64,000 bases of DNA from assembly GCA_036971715.1 (NCBI GenBank), contig JAVHJL010000004.1:744001-808000 (forward strand). Reading direction: 5' to 3'. How positions within the stretch are numbered: position 1 is the first letter of the stretch; every line of letters begins with the position of its first letter. Shown one piece after another: positions 1 to 12,794 of this stretch. Source of the stretch: Arthrobotrys musiformis (taxonomy: Eukaryota; Ascomycota; Orbiliomycetes; Orbiliales; Orbiliaceae). The translations under genes and the position numbers were made by a program. Below the pieces are notes generated by a model, which did not search any database, was not told the origin of the DNA, and worked only from the letters and a program-made list of their open reading frames with translations.

Positions 1-43
1 TAGAACCGATGTATTGGAGAAGTGCTAATATATCTTTCTGTAG

Positions 44-1370
44 CTCAAGTCATAACCTATATGTACAACTACAAACTTCGATACGGGTTTCTATCAACGT
101 ACAAAACTTATATCTTTATCAAACGCGACGACGACTTTCGATACCTGATTTCCGTACCGATTAGCGCGAGGCAAACTCGGCCGACGTTGAGGGAGTGCTT
201 GGGGCATCTAAACTATCTCACCAGCGGGAATGGATACTTCTACGATTCCATAGTAGACTTGGGAACCATTGTTTCCGGGCTTCTTCAAAGCATGACTCTC
301 GAAAATTTAAGAGCCGACGAGAGAGAACAAAGCCTTCTCGATAGAGAGGTTGCCGGACAACTCGATAGGGTACAGAATATTCTTAGAAATACTGAACTTC
401 GCAACTCTTTATCTCGGTCTAGGAGGAACTCGTTAGGCCTAGTGGTCTCGTCGCGAAGGGGGTCGACGGGACCTCCGCCTGCTCCGTCGTCGAGAAATAC
501 ATCCATAACGAGCGGCGTACCCGGTACTTTACCGGTACGGAAAGAACCGGCGTTCCGTCAGAAATCCTTAGGCGCGATACTGGAGCGAAAAGAATCACCA
601 CCTTTACCAATTCGAAAACCAAAACCGCCGATACCAGAGACTCGACCTTTAGGCCATGAAATTGAAAAAAGCGGGCTTCCTTCGCATTTATTCGACCTCA
701 GTCAAATGGAGCCAAATAAGGTTTTTGTGAAAGATGAGGCGAGAGGGATCACGCACACTTTCAAGATACAAAGATGCCCTGAGTCGAAAGGCCAGGATCT
801 TGATCGTGGGGTGTATTATACTACATATACTGGGCGACCGGCTGTTATGAAGTTCTTTGGGGATGGTCTGGGATGGACGGCTTTATCAATGTAAGTCGCA
901 CAAGACCAAGTACTTCTATACAACGCTGCTGACTATCTCGCTTCTATAGGTGGCAGCAAGAATGCGAAGCCCGAGATAAGCTACAGCGAACCAATATCAT
1001 ACCCGAGCTATATCTCGCTGGGGAGGTTATACTGGGGAGGTTCGGATATCGAACCTGTCGCGGGTTTGCAATAATTATGGAGAGAGTAGAGGGTGAGACA
1101 CTTTCAAACATTCAGATGTCTCCTGTAGAAAGAGATGAATTCCAGGTAGCCTTTTTAGAGGCCATGATTCTAGTCAGAAAACAGAACATGATTCATGGAG
1201 AACCGAGCCGGAGCAATGTTATGTGGAATCGGGATCAGCAAAGGGTAATTCTGTTGGATTGGAAGGAATGGTGGGAGAATGAATATGGTTTAGAGCCTCA
1301 TGAGAGAGAGCTCGAGATCATTATGATGAGGAACGAGAGGGTCCGGAGGTCATCCTTAAAGCCTTCTTAG
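44..1370 (+). CDS. Fungal protein-kinase-like protein, 3' part (partial)
   Basis: Only the 3' part is in the window. An intron acceptor (branch-like ctaat at 25-29, AG at 42-43) opens the first visible exon at 44, so the start lies upstream. Exons are 44-890 and 950-1370; the intron 891-949 (gtaagt...tatag) is phase 2. The N-terminal part (YMYNYKLRYGFLSTYKTYIF) resembles the region before kinase-like domains in fungal genes of this type. The middle is Ser/Arg/Pro-rich and likely disordered. The C-terminal part keeps a kinase outline: a VMKFF strand, MERVEGETL hinge, HGEPSRSNVMW in place of the HxDxxxxN loop, and LLDWKEWW in place of DFG. Glu replaces the catalytic Asp, so it may be a pseudokinase. 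Substrate unknown. Confidence 0.7.
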
Positions 1371-1484
1371 GCAAGCATACCTGCCCATGCATGCATAACT
1401 AGCTTCCACGAGTTCGCGTCTAGCTGCATCCATACAATATGGTATTAGTAATATGTACATGGTATTTAGCTATAAATACAGAAA

Positions 1485-2339
1485 TCACGAGGATGACGAA
1501 GGGAGTGGTAATATGCGCCCCGGCGTCATAGATGTGTCCTTTGCCAAGATGACCTCCTTCATAGGAACCTCGATACCGGCCTTCTGCATCTCTCGGATCT
1601 TTTGTAGCTTGAATGGCAGCTTGTATTTCGAATCTATCAACTCTTGCGCGTATTCCGGTGTAAGTTTCTTCAAACCAATAACTGGTGGATCTCCCTTCTT
1701 TGCAAATTCGTAGATTCCTGCGCAGAGACCCTAGTTAGCAAGACATCCTCCTTCGTATGCCTAATCTCTAGAGCCTAACGTACCGGGCATCTTCGCAGCC
1801 GCGAGTTTGAGCGCATCCCTCGCAATCTTTTCGTGGATATCGCCCTTAATTTCAAATATAATCTTCATAACTCCCACTCTACTGGCCCAATGGTCGAAAC
1901 TACCCTTACCACCACCCATACGCATTTCGTTTCCTTTCTTCCAAATGGGAATACCGGCGTTGACCCGGGAGTACAGACGGTAATTCATCCCACGCAATCG
2001 TTTACGAATTGTCTCCTCCCCGTTCTTGAGCTGCGAGGCAGATATCCGACGATGTTTGTCGACCATTCGGAGGCCGTAGTCACCCCAGACTACAGTAGTC
2101 CCACGGACCGAGCCACCGGTAGCGACGTGGACTTGACCACGACGATACCGTCGATTGTCAACATTCTGGGGCATCAGCCAAGTGGCCGATTGTGGAGTGG
2201 TCGAAAAGGCTCGGAGGGTGGTGGGGCATGGCTGGGGTCGGAGGGAACGAAGGATGGTGGATGTCGAAGAGGTCAGGCATGATGTCGCAGTGGGCTTGGC
2301 GAACGCCGGAAGGAGCGTCGATAACGTTAGCCAGGCCAT
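1485..2339 (-). CDS. mrpl16: Mitochondrial ribosomal protein L16 (uL16m)
   Basis: Large-subunit protein of the mitochondrial ribosome, placed near the A-site tRNA. Two exons, 1784-2339 and 1485-1717, joined in phase 1 across a GTACGT...GCAG intron (1718-1783); product 262 aa. Residues 1 to about 50 are rich in Ser, Thr, Leu and Arg without acidic residues, as expected of a mitochondrial targeting peptide. The L16 core follows: MPQNVDNRRYRRGQ, a GDYGLR segment, RKRLRGMNYRLYSRV, then the glycine-rich MRMGGGKGSFDHWASRV loop diagnostic of L16. The second exon is a fungal C-terminal extension ending in a Ser run. It converges on the kinase-like gene with about 115 bp between the stops. Confidence 0.95.
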
Positions 2340-2890
2340 TTCTTATGGTTCTCCCGGCTGGAGATGTCGACTTTTTTATGTATATTTGGAGGTCTGAGCC
2401 GTCGCGGCTATCGCATTGTCGGAAGGTTCAATTGATGTTGTCGCGAGCACGAACGTTCGCCTACGAAATTTCGAAGCTAAACTCCGACAACGCAAAAAAT
2501 ACAACATGATACATCGAACTTGCCCTCCTCGAGCTCGTAGAACGCTGTTGCTACATGTATTCCCTTTGGCTTACAGAATACTCTTGATATGTTTCTTAAG
2601 AGGGTGGCTTTGCCATTAACGAAGCTACGGAAATCCGGAAAAGCGGTTACTATTTCCTTATTTGCGGATACACATGTCATTAAATTCATTAGAGCATTTC
2701 TACGAGTGGCTATATCTAACTCCATGCTCAAGCTCTTGCCTCAGTCAACCTCTGCTCAATATTAAGCTACGCTATCTAACAATAGACCGCTAACAAGACG
2801 CTTTAAGTAACCCCCCAAAAAAATCTTAAAACTACCAGAATCCACTAAATGACCGATTTAGTCAACATATCGCTGTGACGAATATTTGGA
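2340..2890. other. Intergenic spacer, nothing supported
   Basis: This holds the upstream region of the L16 gene and the 3' flank of the membrane-protein gene, both minus strand. One 84-codon open frame on the minus strand (2477-2731) has no recognisable motif or splice context and is not called. No repeat or RNA gene was seen. Confidence 0.5.
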
Positions 2891-3826
2891 CTAGTACTGA
2901 GCCGGGGTTTGACCGTAGTGAGGCTGAGGCGAAGCATACGGCTGTGCTGAGTTCCGAATGCTCTCAAACCGTATCGCTGCATCAAGCTTTTCCTTTGTTT
3001 TCTTCTGCTTCCTTGTATGTATCGTAATGATGAGCCACATTATTACCCCGATAACTGCGAAAGCGGCAGTACCGATAGCTGTGTAGAATGAAGCGGTCTA
3101 TCAAAATTAGCCATTTGACCCCAGTGTATCGCCTGCATGCAGATACTGCAAACTTACGTTTGTTGTGCAAAGGATATCGTAGTTAATTTTATTTTCGAAT
3201 TCCTGTTGAATGGAAACATCGGATGGTGCGTCGGAACATGAGAAGGTCCAAATATCATTTCCGTTGGCTGCACCTTTAAAGGCCCCGGCGGTGGTTGCCC
3301 ATACGATTAAATGCCCAAGAGGACTTAATAGCTTGACATAAGTACTGCCAGAAGCGACTTTATCGGAAGCCTTTCTACCGCAGCAGTATGCTACGAGGAC
3401 GGAGATATTGTATATCAATGTGATTCCCGCGACAGCGGTCATCACATAGGTCGGCCAAAGCTTAGGATTTGTGCCGAACGGACCAGTTCCGTTGATAACC
3501 TCGTGTTGGTTGACGATGTAGTTTTCGAGAGTGTAGCCCATGATTGCGCCTATGGAGGCGGAGGCTAGTAAATTGATAACGCGCTCGACGGCCTGTACTC
3601 TGCCTATCTTTTTTTGCCCTTTCTGTGTGGCGGTTGTATTTTATTCAGTCCTTTTGTCCACATATATAGAGCTCCAAAGTATCTTCACAATACGTACAGC
3701 CAGTTTCTTTGTTAGCGCTGCCACCTTCTCTACATCTTTGATATCATTCTTGTAGTCCGAGCTATCAGGTCCTACGGCGTGGGCGTCGTAGTCGACTTGG
3801 ACTATCTTGTCATAATCTAACGCCAT
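2891..3826 (-). CDS. Four-helix membrane protein, MARVEL-like topology
   Basis: Predicted integral membrane protein of 256 aa. Exons 3698-3826, 3158-3592 and 2891-3097 join in phase 0 (donors GTACGT and GTAAGT). Hydrophobic helices lie at about 48-66, 90-114, 129-150 and 189-214. Both ends are cytosolic in the simplest model, with an acidic N-terminus (DSSDYKNDIKDVEK) and a Pro/Gln/Tyr tail after a basic RKQKKTKEK stretch. Four helices, a polar loop between 3 and 4, and a short polar tail fit the MARVEL-type proteins of fungal plasma membrane domains, but I see no signature motif, so the family is a topology-based guess. The second intron is 60 nt. Confidence 0.8.
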
Positions 3827-6800
3827 ATTCGAGCGGTATATCTCTCAATGCCCGGATGCCCGAGACGAAGGATCTTTATTATGATCTATAGATTTAAAGA
3901 GAAAAGAGCACTAAAAGAGGTGTTCTCGTGGTGTATTTCGAGGTGCGCCAAAGAAAATGCTTATGAACCTAGGAGCTACGACAAGAAGTGCCAAATGCGA
4001 TTCCGAACAGACTTTATAGTTGCTACGACTCAGAACCTGCGGCTGAATTTCAAGAATATTTTATATGAAGTTACGAAGTCTACCAACGCCACCATACACG
4101 CTAACTACGAGTCTAGGCTCATTGTGACGGCTCCCTCAAGACCGCCCGAATGTGACCATCGTGGTTTCGGATTCGTACTCTTTTTCAGCCTATCTGATCG
4201 TGGCTATAAGAAATTAGTCACCCTGCCGACCCCCCATTTGGAATCCCTCAATCAAGTATCGTCGTGCCTTGGAAATCCCGCCATGCCTGAGAAGTTTGGT
4301 CATCTCGTCGCCGTTCTCGTTGGTGGTGTTGGAAGGAAGATTCCGTTTTTCTGGGCGTGCGTCTTGGGAAAGCTTATTTTTTGAGCCGAGAAACACTTAT
4401 CTCCGCTAACCGTGGGGCTGAACGCCCCACATACTGGCCTGGCCTAATCAACCTTATCATATCATATGTGTATGCACATGCACGAGAAGTGTCTTCTCAT
4501 GTTTCTGAGAAGTTTGGTCTGAGATTGTTGATTGGTAGACTATTGTATAAAAGTTGTTACTATTGCATTGATTCGCGTCGCTCAAACTCATGAGAACAAT
4601 ATTTCCTTGGAAAGTAGTGGCGAAAACGGATTTGAGTCCCGATTCACCGCGACAGCCCTATGCATGAATCCTTACAGCCCGAGATTGTTAGTTTGCCTTG
4701 GTTCCCAAATTTCTAGAGTACCAAGTCTTAAGACGTCTTGTCATTGGTGTCGCACTGTCGCATTTGGCTAAGATAGGGCTATGCCAGGATCTAGTTACGC
4801 AATTAATAATACAACAATCTAAAACCTTTTGACCACAGCCAATTCCAACTCGTTCTTGAGTTGCAATTAACTGATGTCAACCCCAGTCTCGGTCGTGAGA
4901 TATCTCCTCACAGGTTTGTTTGAACAAAGTTCATGAAAGATAAAATTGTGCGGCAATTATGGTGACTTGTATTTGGCTGCCGCGGCACTCGCTGCCTAGA
5001 CGTCTAGACATATCGACACACGCATGCTGGATCCTCATAGCAAGCCACAGCAATATTATAGTGCATTTATAACTCCCCTTGACCAATTCAGCTCCTGTCT
5101 GGCCATAGCTCCACAGAGAGCTATATGCATTTCAAGGAGTCGTTAAGAGATTGAGTTATATCTATTTCAACTGGGTCTCGTTCATGCGAGACCTTGGTCG
5201 TATACGTACCCCCTCCCTCATCACGAGTTCAGGAAGTCGAATTTGCCCCCACTAAGAGTGGGTTGTAGGCGATATACCGCTCGGATATTCGAATCCCCAA
5301 CCCTGAAGTTTCGCTGGGTCATGACCAATCTTATCTTGAGGAATCTGAGCTTTCGAATTTCCAAAGCTGAAAGGCAACTACAACATGCATCAATGAGCCT
5401 TCAGGATCTACTTCTCTACTAGGCAAAAGTTTTGAATCTTCCAACATCTGAACTCAAACGTGCGCATGCAGCACATATAGGGACGCTCAGTCGCATCTTA
5501 CATATCAAACTGTGAGCCCACGTACGTATGAATCAAGTTAGGCAATTGAACACTGGATGTAGCTTGCTCATGTATATTTTAACACACTCCTTACAACTGA
5601 CCAGACAATAGTACCAGAGATAGTATATTATTGTTCTAGCGCAGTTAATTACTTTGTCTAAGGCCCAAAGCCTGGAAGGCTGCGACGGTATGATAAATAC
5701 TTTGTAAATTGACTACAGAACCCACGAGAATCCCCTGGAGAGATACATGGCGTCTCAACAAGTAACGTAGCCTGAGCATAGATTATATATATACCAACTA
5801 GACGGAACAATATTATCCGCAGCCGTAAATTTCAGTGGTATAGATTCTTCTTTAATGCTAATTTTTGAAAAGCGCGGGATGTGGACGTGTCCCCACTACA
5901 CACGGGAAGGGGGGTGTATCCCATGCGGCCATGTACTAATGAGCCCTGTATGGCATTCACCACCTATAAGCCTGCTATTCTTATATTCAAATAAACAATT
6001 CAAAAACTTTGACCTTCTCGATAGCCAAGGAATGTATTACTGCTCTAGAAATCCCTGGAACTCTAGCTGGCATAAGATCACCTATAAGAGCTCTAGAGGC
6101 TGGATAACTTCCGCCAGACTTACATCCCTCTAGTCTCTAATACACTTCAGGATTCTAACCATATGCATATGCTGAAACCCTTCAAAAATCAAATTTCTAT
6201 CTTGAGGGTTCACCGGGAAAACTTTTGAAGGCAGATGGCTTCACTATATCAAAAATCGGGATATATCCCCGTCCATTAAAGCTACAGACTAAACCCCTCT
6301 TTATATTTCTATAGGTCAGGTGGCTAGCGATCAAGGTCCCGAGACGGCATTCCGTAAGGATCGTGTGCCAAAGCTTAATCTTAACAAGAATATAATGGCA
6401 GGTCACTATGTGCCACAGAAAGTTTTAGATCACGAAACGGAAAACTTATATGTGGCGCGAATACATGGAGGAGAGGAACCAAAGACTGCCAAGAATAATG
6501 GTGAGATAAGTATATATATCTAGTAACAAGTCATGCATTACAACAGCAGAAGCTATATATACTCTATGTTATCGCTCACCTCGAACAAGACCCAGAGCGC
6601 ATCGGTACCTGTTATCGTGGAAATATTAACCTCGAAATTCGAATATGGTCAACACTTGGCGCGAAGTTACGATTTGAAAATCAAATTCAGATATCCGTAG
6701 ATATTATACTATTTTTATCCCGGTTGTTATTAATATATATCAGCAGAGATAAATTGCTATCTTTCTATGGCGTCAACATTACATTAAAATTACTTTGTGG

Positions 6801-9800
6801 TAATAAACCATGATCAAGGAGGCAAAGCTCCGGCAGCGCTCCTGATATGATCATTCTGGAATCCCGTGGAAGAAATATATAAGGCCAAGCCAACGCTAGG
6901 CGAGAGAAGGGGTATCTAGAGAATTCTATAAGGATCTAAACAAACTGACCAAATCTAACCGGTTCCAAAATCGGCGTATACAATATAAAGAACAATCTAT
7001 CGGCCATTACCTTTTTCAACTTCTTTGCCTTCAAAAGTTTCTTCGTTGCTCAGACCCAGCTTCGTATTTCCCTGGTTTACACATCAGCGTCTCACGATGG
7101 CAGATATAAGCTGCCAGTCTTTCAGAAAAAACGAGGCCTCTTCGCCATTTAGCAAACTACTGATGCCAAACTCACACATTTCAAGAGCTTATATATATAA
7201 CAAACACCTAGGAATTAACATATGGAAGACAAACAACATTACCGAAACCATCCTTGGAAGTTGGTATGTATCGGTACCGCTGTCAAGCCATCAAGCTCAT
7301 CATAGAAGTGAAGGTTTTCCGCAAAAATGGATATCAAGGCAAAGTTCAAAACACCTACCAAGACGGCCTCGCTACATCTTCGAGCTTGAGATGGCCCAGT
7401 AGTTACATAAAGCTATATAATCGATATCTCGGAATATCCTACGGAAGCAATGTTTACGCCAATTAGAATGGAGCTACTACTGCCAAGTTCAGATAATATA
7501 CGCTTTCTAACATGGATATATTGTACCGAAGGGTTTTACTTGGGTGAGGCTGGGAACGAGGCCAGGTTTTACCAAGACGATTATATCAGGCACTAAACTT
7601 ATAAATTCTCATAACATACTAGACAAGCTGGTGTATTCTGTACTCTATGAATAGCCACTTCGAAATGAGTGTCTTTAGTTCTCTTCTCTGTTCAGAACTT
7701 AAACCTCTACATAATGATATATACCCAGGGGCTTGAAAAACAAGAAACCAGCTATTCGGAATGAGGATATTACTACGCGCAGTCCCTCATAGCCCATAAC
7801 TATACCATATGGGGAGCGAACTCTAAATCAAAATATAAATGGCGAAAGGCTAGATATTATCCGGAAAGCTTCGAATGGGGAGTATGCCCATTCATTGTCA
7901 AGTCATAAAATGCTAAGTTTTGCGCCGTATTTGCAATATATTAAACAGTACCTAGAGCTATGCGATGATTATGAGCGTCAATTGGGACTAATATAGTGCC
8001 GTCCCACGAACGACTATAGCTACCTCGAGTCTATCGGTTACGGGCCATACAGGTCCATGATCCAAAAGCTTACCACAGGATAAGCCGTTTCCGGCCAAGG
8101 GCACCTTGGACACGATGTGGCGTATGAACCTCAAAGATGATGTGGAAGCCCTTACACTTGACCATGTTCGTCCGATTGATATATTCAAATTTTCAAATTC
8201 CTGTACTAGAAATATACCAACGATCCCAGCAGTGGCAGCGTCTAGTCAATTCCGCGCATGCATATATATCTCAGTTCCACATAGTCAACCAATAATAGGC
8301 TCGAGCCCAAACCAAGCAATGGTATAGCAAGGCTTTTTGAAACTACGACAGCCGAAGAGACAATAATTATAACCAAGACTTTAAACTACCCCCAGCCAGA
8401 GTCCGAAGCTATGCCCTGAACTTTATCATGTCCCTCGCTCTGCATCATACCCACGACAGAAAAGTTGAAAAATGGCCACCCAAACCCCATGATTCGGAGA
8501 GAGCTGATATATATTAAATTGAATAATACTATTTCTCACACCCCCAAGGAATCAGACGACGCTAAAGCCGGCACCAGAATACTGCGGCAAAAATGCTTTA
8601 CTTCTAGGGAGTATACACCCAGTTCGCACGATAACAGAAAGTTACCAACCTACTGGTCGCCCCCACACTGAGGCTGGTATCAAAGTATCTATGCTGGATT
8701 CACGCTTTAATCTAAGCCTTGCTCTTTTTATATTAGCCCAGCCCAGGTGGCTTTGGCGGGAGGGTAATAAAGGCTCACATCGCTCGACATGAGTCCAGCG
8801 ACACGGAGATGAAAGATGCTAAACATAGCGAGGATGCGAAGCCCCGACAGACCAACATCAACTTTTACTGCCGTTGTTAATTTCCCAAAAAGGCTGTTAC
8901 TCTGGGGAAAGCTAAATCCCTACTAATAATTACCACCACCAGCTGTACAACGTAATGACATGGTCAAAGCAACGGGACAAAATACAGGAACCTGTGTATT
9001 TTTCTAGAGAGTACACTAGACCACTAGCCTATATATATACAAGTGGAATTCCTCATGGTTTATTCTAGTGTATGTCAGTGGCCCATATTTCCGAAGCCCC
9101 AGCTATGTTTAATTATTTGGTAGTGAAAATTTTGACAAAGGAATTACGAGCGGGGATATTATATCAAATTACGACTAGATATATATAAGAAATTATTCGA
9201 CATCATTATATAATTATCAGAAACTGAAGGTCCCGAAAATGATCTCGGTAATTAAAACTCTTCCGGCCCTAGCGTTACGAAATATAATTCCTATATAAAA
9301 TATTCCAGCAGAGGCCGGGGACATGGTACAGCAAAATGATCCTATTAACTCCACAAATCCATAGAATATATTCAAGATTTAAATAGCAAACCAAAATCAG
9401 AGGTCGCATGTGCAACATACACCCCAGATAGATGGCTTCCTTTTGGTTCTTTCTATATATATATATATACACCCTCATGGTTCAAATTCCGACCGAGATG
9501 CTACGATTGATGCGCTCACACCCCATAGAACTGCATTTGGGCGGCGCCTTCTCACCAGATTCTAAATGCGACAGTCCTTGCAACCACTTTGGGTTGTAAA
9601 TGTCATACGCCAAATATTTGAGATAGCTGACGTGGTCTATGTCGCCATACCATCAAGAGAGATTCTCAATGGCTTCACCATCGTGTCCAGAGCCATCATG
9701 TATCGACCTCCAGCATCGAACCCCGCCCATGAATATTTGAATCCACGAACCACTGGAAGGACATGATCGGATTACCTATATATCTGAATTCCATGGATGA

Positions 9801-12794
9801 TCAAAAATGGATGTGATAAACGTTAAACGGGAATAATTAATACCCGTACTGCCGACGGAACCTTCTGCCTAGTCATAAACATTTTGTATAAAATGCAAGT
9901 CCCACCAATAAATGACTATACCAATAGAAAGAACCTCAGAGCATTCGTCGATGCATCAGTATACATAATACAGCGAATATACAAATGTGCATATCATAAT
10001 CCTTGCGCAGTTGCGATAAGTTAATTTATAAATTTACACAGCTCTCGCACCGATCGTATGAAGACTTCACACGTCCGACTTGGAAACCATGGGGCTCAGG
10101 TTATCCATCCCATTCCGGCTGATGATATAATAAAATACCACGTGCTATGGGGAGCGGCAGATGGAATCCTGAAAAGGCGGGATTGCACTGCAACTCGTTC
10201 CAGTTCATGCACTGGTCGGTATATAATTCACCACAGTGGATAGACGATCCTATAGTTTCTTTACGATTCGACAATTGATTATAACGGGGCCAATCTTGAA
10301 AATATGACCACAGTACTACCGTCCGCGATAGAATCAAGGTATGCATGGAGGATTCACCTGAATGCAACAAAAACACACCATATCCTTCACGCATCCTCAG
10401 TATTATTTGACTTACCAGACAATCCTCATATCCACCTATGCGGTTTTATTATATTATCGATATCCTCGTGACGAAAGCACACTAAAATCAGGTAGAAGTT
10501 TAGAAATGATTCCCTCACGATGATACGATATCCACGAAAATCGTCGAACTCACAATGTCTGCAGATCTGGCTCAGAAAACGGTCATACCCGTCAGACATA
10601 TAGAGGGCACACCGGTAACTAAATACAAGTTGATCAGTAATATGCCAATAATTCACTTCTAGAAATTGAACCTTTGATGAACCCAGGAAATATTTTGGCA
10701 GGAAACGGTAATATTTACTTCCGGATCCAGAGATTGGAGAACCCCATGGCATATATATTGATATATACTCCGACGGTGGGCTACTAAACTCTAATAGCCG
10801 AATTCAAGATCACGCTTTGATGATTATAATAGTAGTTGTGACCAAAGAAAACTATCGCTCATGATCATCTAACAACTTCCTATAAATTCTCCCATGGAAT
10901 CCCGTTCCACGAAAGCAGAAGTCTCAGCAAAGATGTATCCCCGCCGCTACCAACCCTTCACATCAGCTGGTACATTTATATAAAAATCCATTAAGGAGAT
11001 TCTGACTCTAGGGATGTACCAGCACTTTATGGACATACCTGCGTCAATATTGCAATTCGGACGATACGAACCAGATATGACCCACACCGCCTACTGTTTT
11101 ACGAAGTTAAGGTCTACAGAAATGAATGGATCAATATATATATAATTATCTAGCTCTTTAATCGGTTTCAAAAAAAAAAGAAATACATCTCCGGCCACCA
11201 CCATCATAGATCGCTATTATAATATATCTTTTCAAACAAAACCTGGCAGGATTTGTTTTATGATTTATTAATATTAATTAATGCGCTAAGTTTATGGCTC
11301 TGGTCCGTACATATATATGCTACGCCAGCTAGACACGCTCTCCGGCTTGGGGATGTTTTATTTTACCAAAACCTCTTACATGACTTTTATTGGATTATAA
11401 TCGATACACTCACTAATAAATTGCCATGAGATCCTTTTCAACTGCCACGCGAGATCTTAAGACGATCTCCAAGACCCAAGTCTGTATATCATGATAGATA
11501 TACCACAGGGGGACACCGTCATATTTTAAAAAACACACAAAAACAGACCGAGATATGAGCAGTCCAATATGACCTCTTTAGCCTCTCTAAAACCGACGTC
11601 TGTTGTGTCGTCACATATTAAACTTGGAGACCAAAAGGATAAATCCAATGGAACCCAACTATATGACTCCCACTAAACCAATCAGCATCCCCAAATGTAT
11701 TGGTATCACGAACGCCGGAAATATTGAAATCACTAGCGGTAACGTCATCGACTTGGCCTGGCTATGGTGGTCCGTAGGAGTCGCGTATACGTCTCGCTAA
11801 GACCCGCCTATATGATTTACCAAGAGCCTTGAGGGAATCAGTATCATGCATATTTTAACTCGAGACAAATTTTAAACCAAGGTTTCTGCGAATCAAGTGA
11901 TGATAGTGGTCCGCAGTTTTAGTATGCCTTTCTCACTACATGCATGTAGTATATATACGTAAATAGAAAGCGCGGCCGAATAGCATGATTCGAAGCTATT
12001 GAAAGATAATTAGCCATATGGTCTAGCCACACCATTTGCTAAGCCAGGCGAGAGGGTTTATATGGATCTGTCCGGAAGGATGAACGCTAAAGACTTGTTT
12101 GGACTGTCCATCCACACTTATGTGACACAACCAATCTTTCCTACCCCTCCTTCATCAAGGGTCACAGAGTGGCAATGCAGTCACAAACATAAAATCATCT
12201 GGGCGACCATAACCGGAATGTATCTAACGCCAAACGTACGGCCCTCAATTGGACCCCCCTGATGATACCGGTTCCCGTGGGAGCGATAAATTTAATGCTT
12301 CTCGATAACTTGTGGATGCTTTACGATGAAGAGGGTCTATGATAGAGAGAAGTGGGTATAAAAACTATTTATGTGGGTATATTTCGATGACGCCGGAACT
12401 GCGGAAGGGTCGATGATAATCTTAGGTCCTTCTCTCCGTGTTTTTCCAGTAACTACTCTGACTATATGATATCTGGTGTTTATAACGCTCCTCAGTTGTC
12501 GCAAATGATCAATTGCAAGGGCGCATAAGAAAAGCAGCTGTTATGCATACTTGACCCTACACACCAATCAAGACTAGCGTGTATGAGGGCACCACCTTCA
12601 ACCATACGCCCCCAAATGTCAAAGATCAGCTAGAGCGCGCATGTATATAACAAAAATTCTATTCTATCTTTCTAGTAGTTACAGCCGGTCTCGTTCCCAG
12701 TCGTCACAAAGGAATATCTGTCGCAGCCCTCTTCCTCACAATGAGCATCTTACACCCCCGTAACATTGTATGTACATCCCTCCAGATAAAAAGG
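3827..12794. other. AT-rich gene desert (about 9 kb), probable decayed repeats
   Basis: No gene can be supported here. Open frames are short, overlap on both strands, lack spliceable partners and resemble no family I know. The stretch from about 4800 is dominated by TA-rich words (repeated tatata and ttaata) and frequent stops, as in repeat-induced point-mutated or otherwise decayed transposon DNA of filamentous ascomycetes. I could not find intact long terminal repeats, terminal inverted repeats or reverse-transcriptase or transposase motifs. The first few hundred bases also hold the promoter of the membrane-protein gene. The last part (12300-12794) is the 3' flank of trp2. Confidence 0.55.

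Noticed and set aside
2477..2731. 84-codon minus-strand open frame between L16 and the membrane-protein gene
   Set aside because: No motif, no splice partner, and it lies in promoter and 3' flank sequence.
3848..4384. 178-codon plus-strand open frame
   Set aside because: It sits in the upstream region of the minus-strand membrane gene, is compositionally erratic and resembles no known protein.
5855..6133. Cys/His-containing 92-codon frame (CPHYTREGGCIPCGH)
   Set aside because: It looks faintly like a zinc ligand set, but it is isolated in stop-laden AT-rich DNA with no continuation.
7025..7402. 125-codon frame in the gene desert
   Set aside because: No domain; a neighbouring frame overlaps it with equal length; probably chance or TE decay.
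9479..9490. Possible tRNA B-box (ggttcaaattcc)
   Set aside because: The flanking bases do not form a T-stem and no acceptor or anticodon arms could be folded around it.
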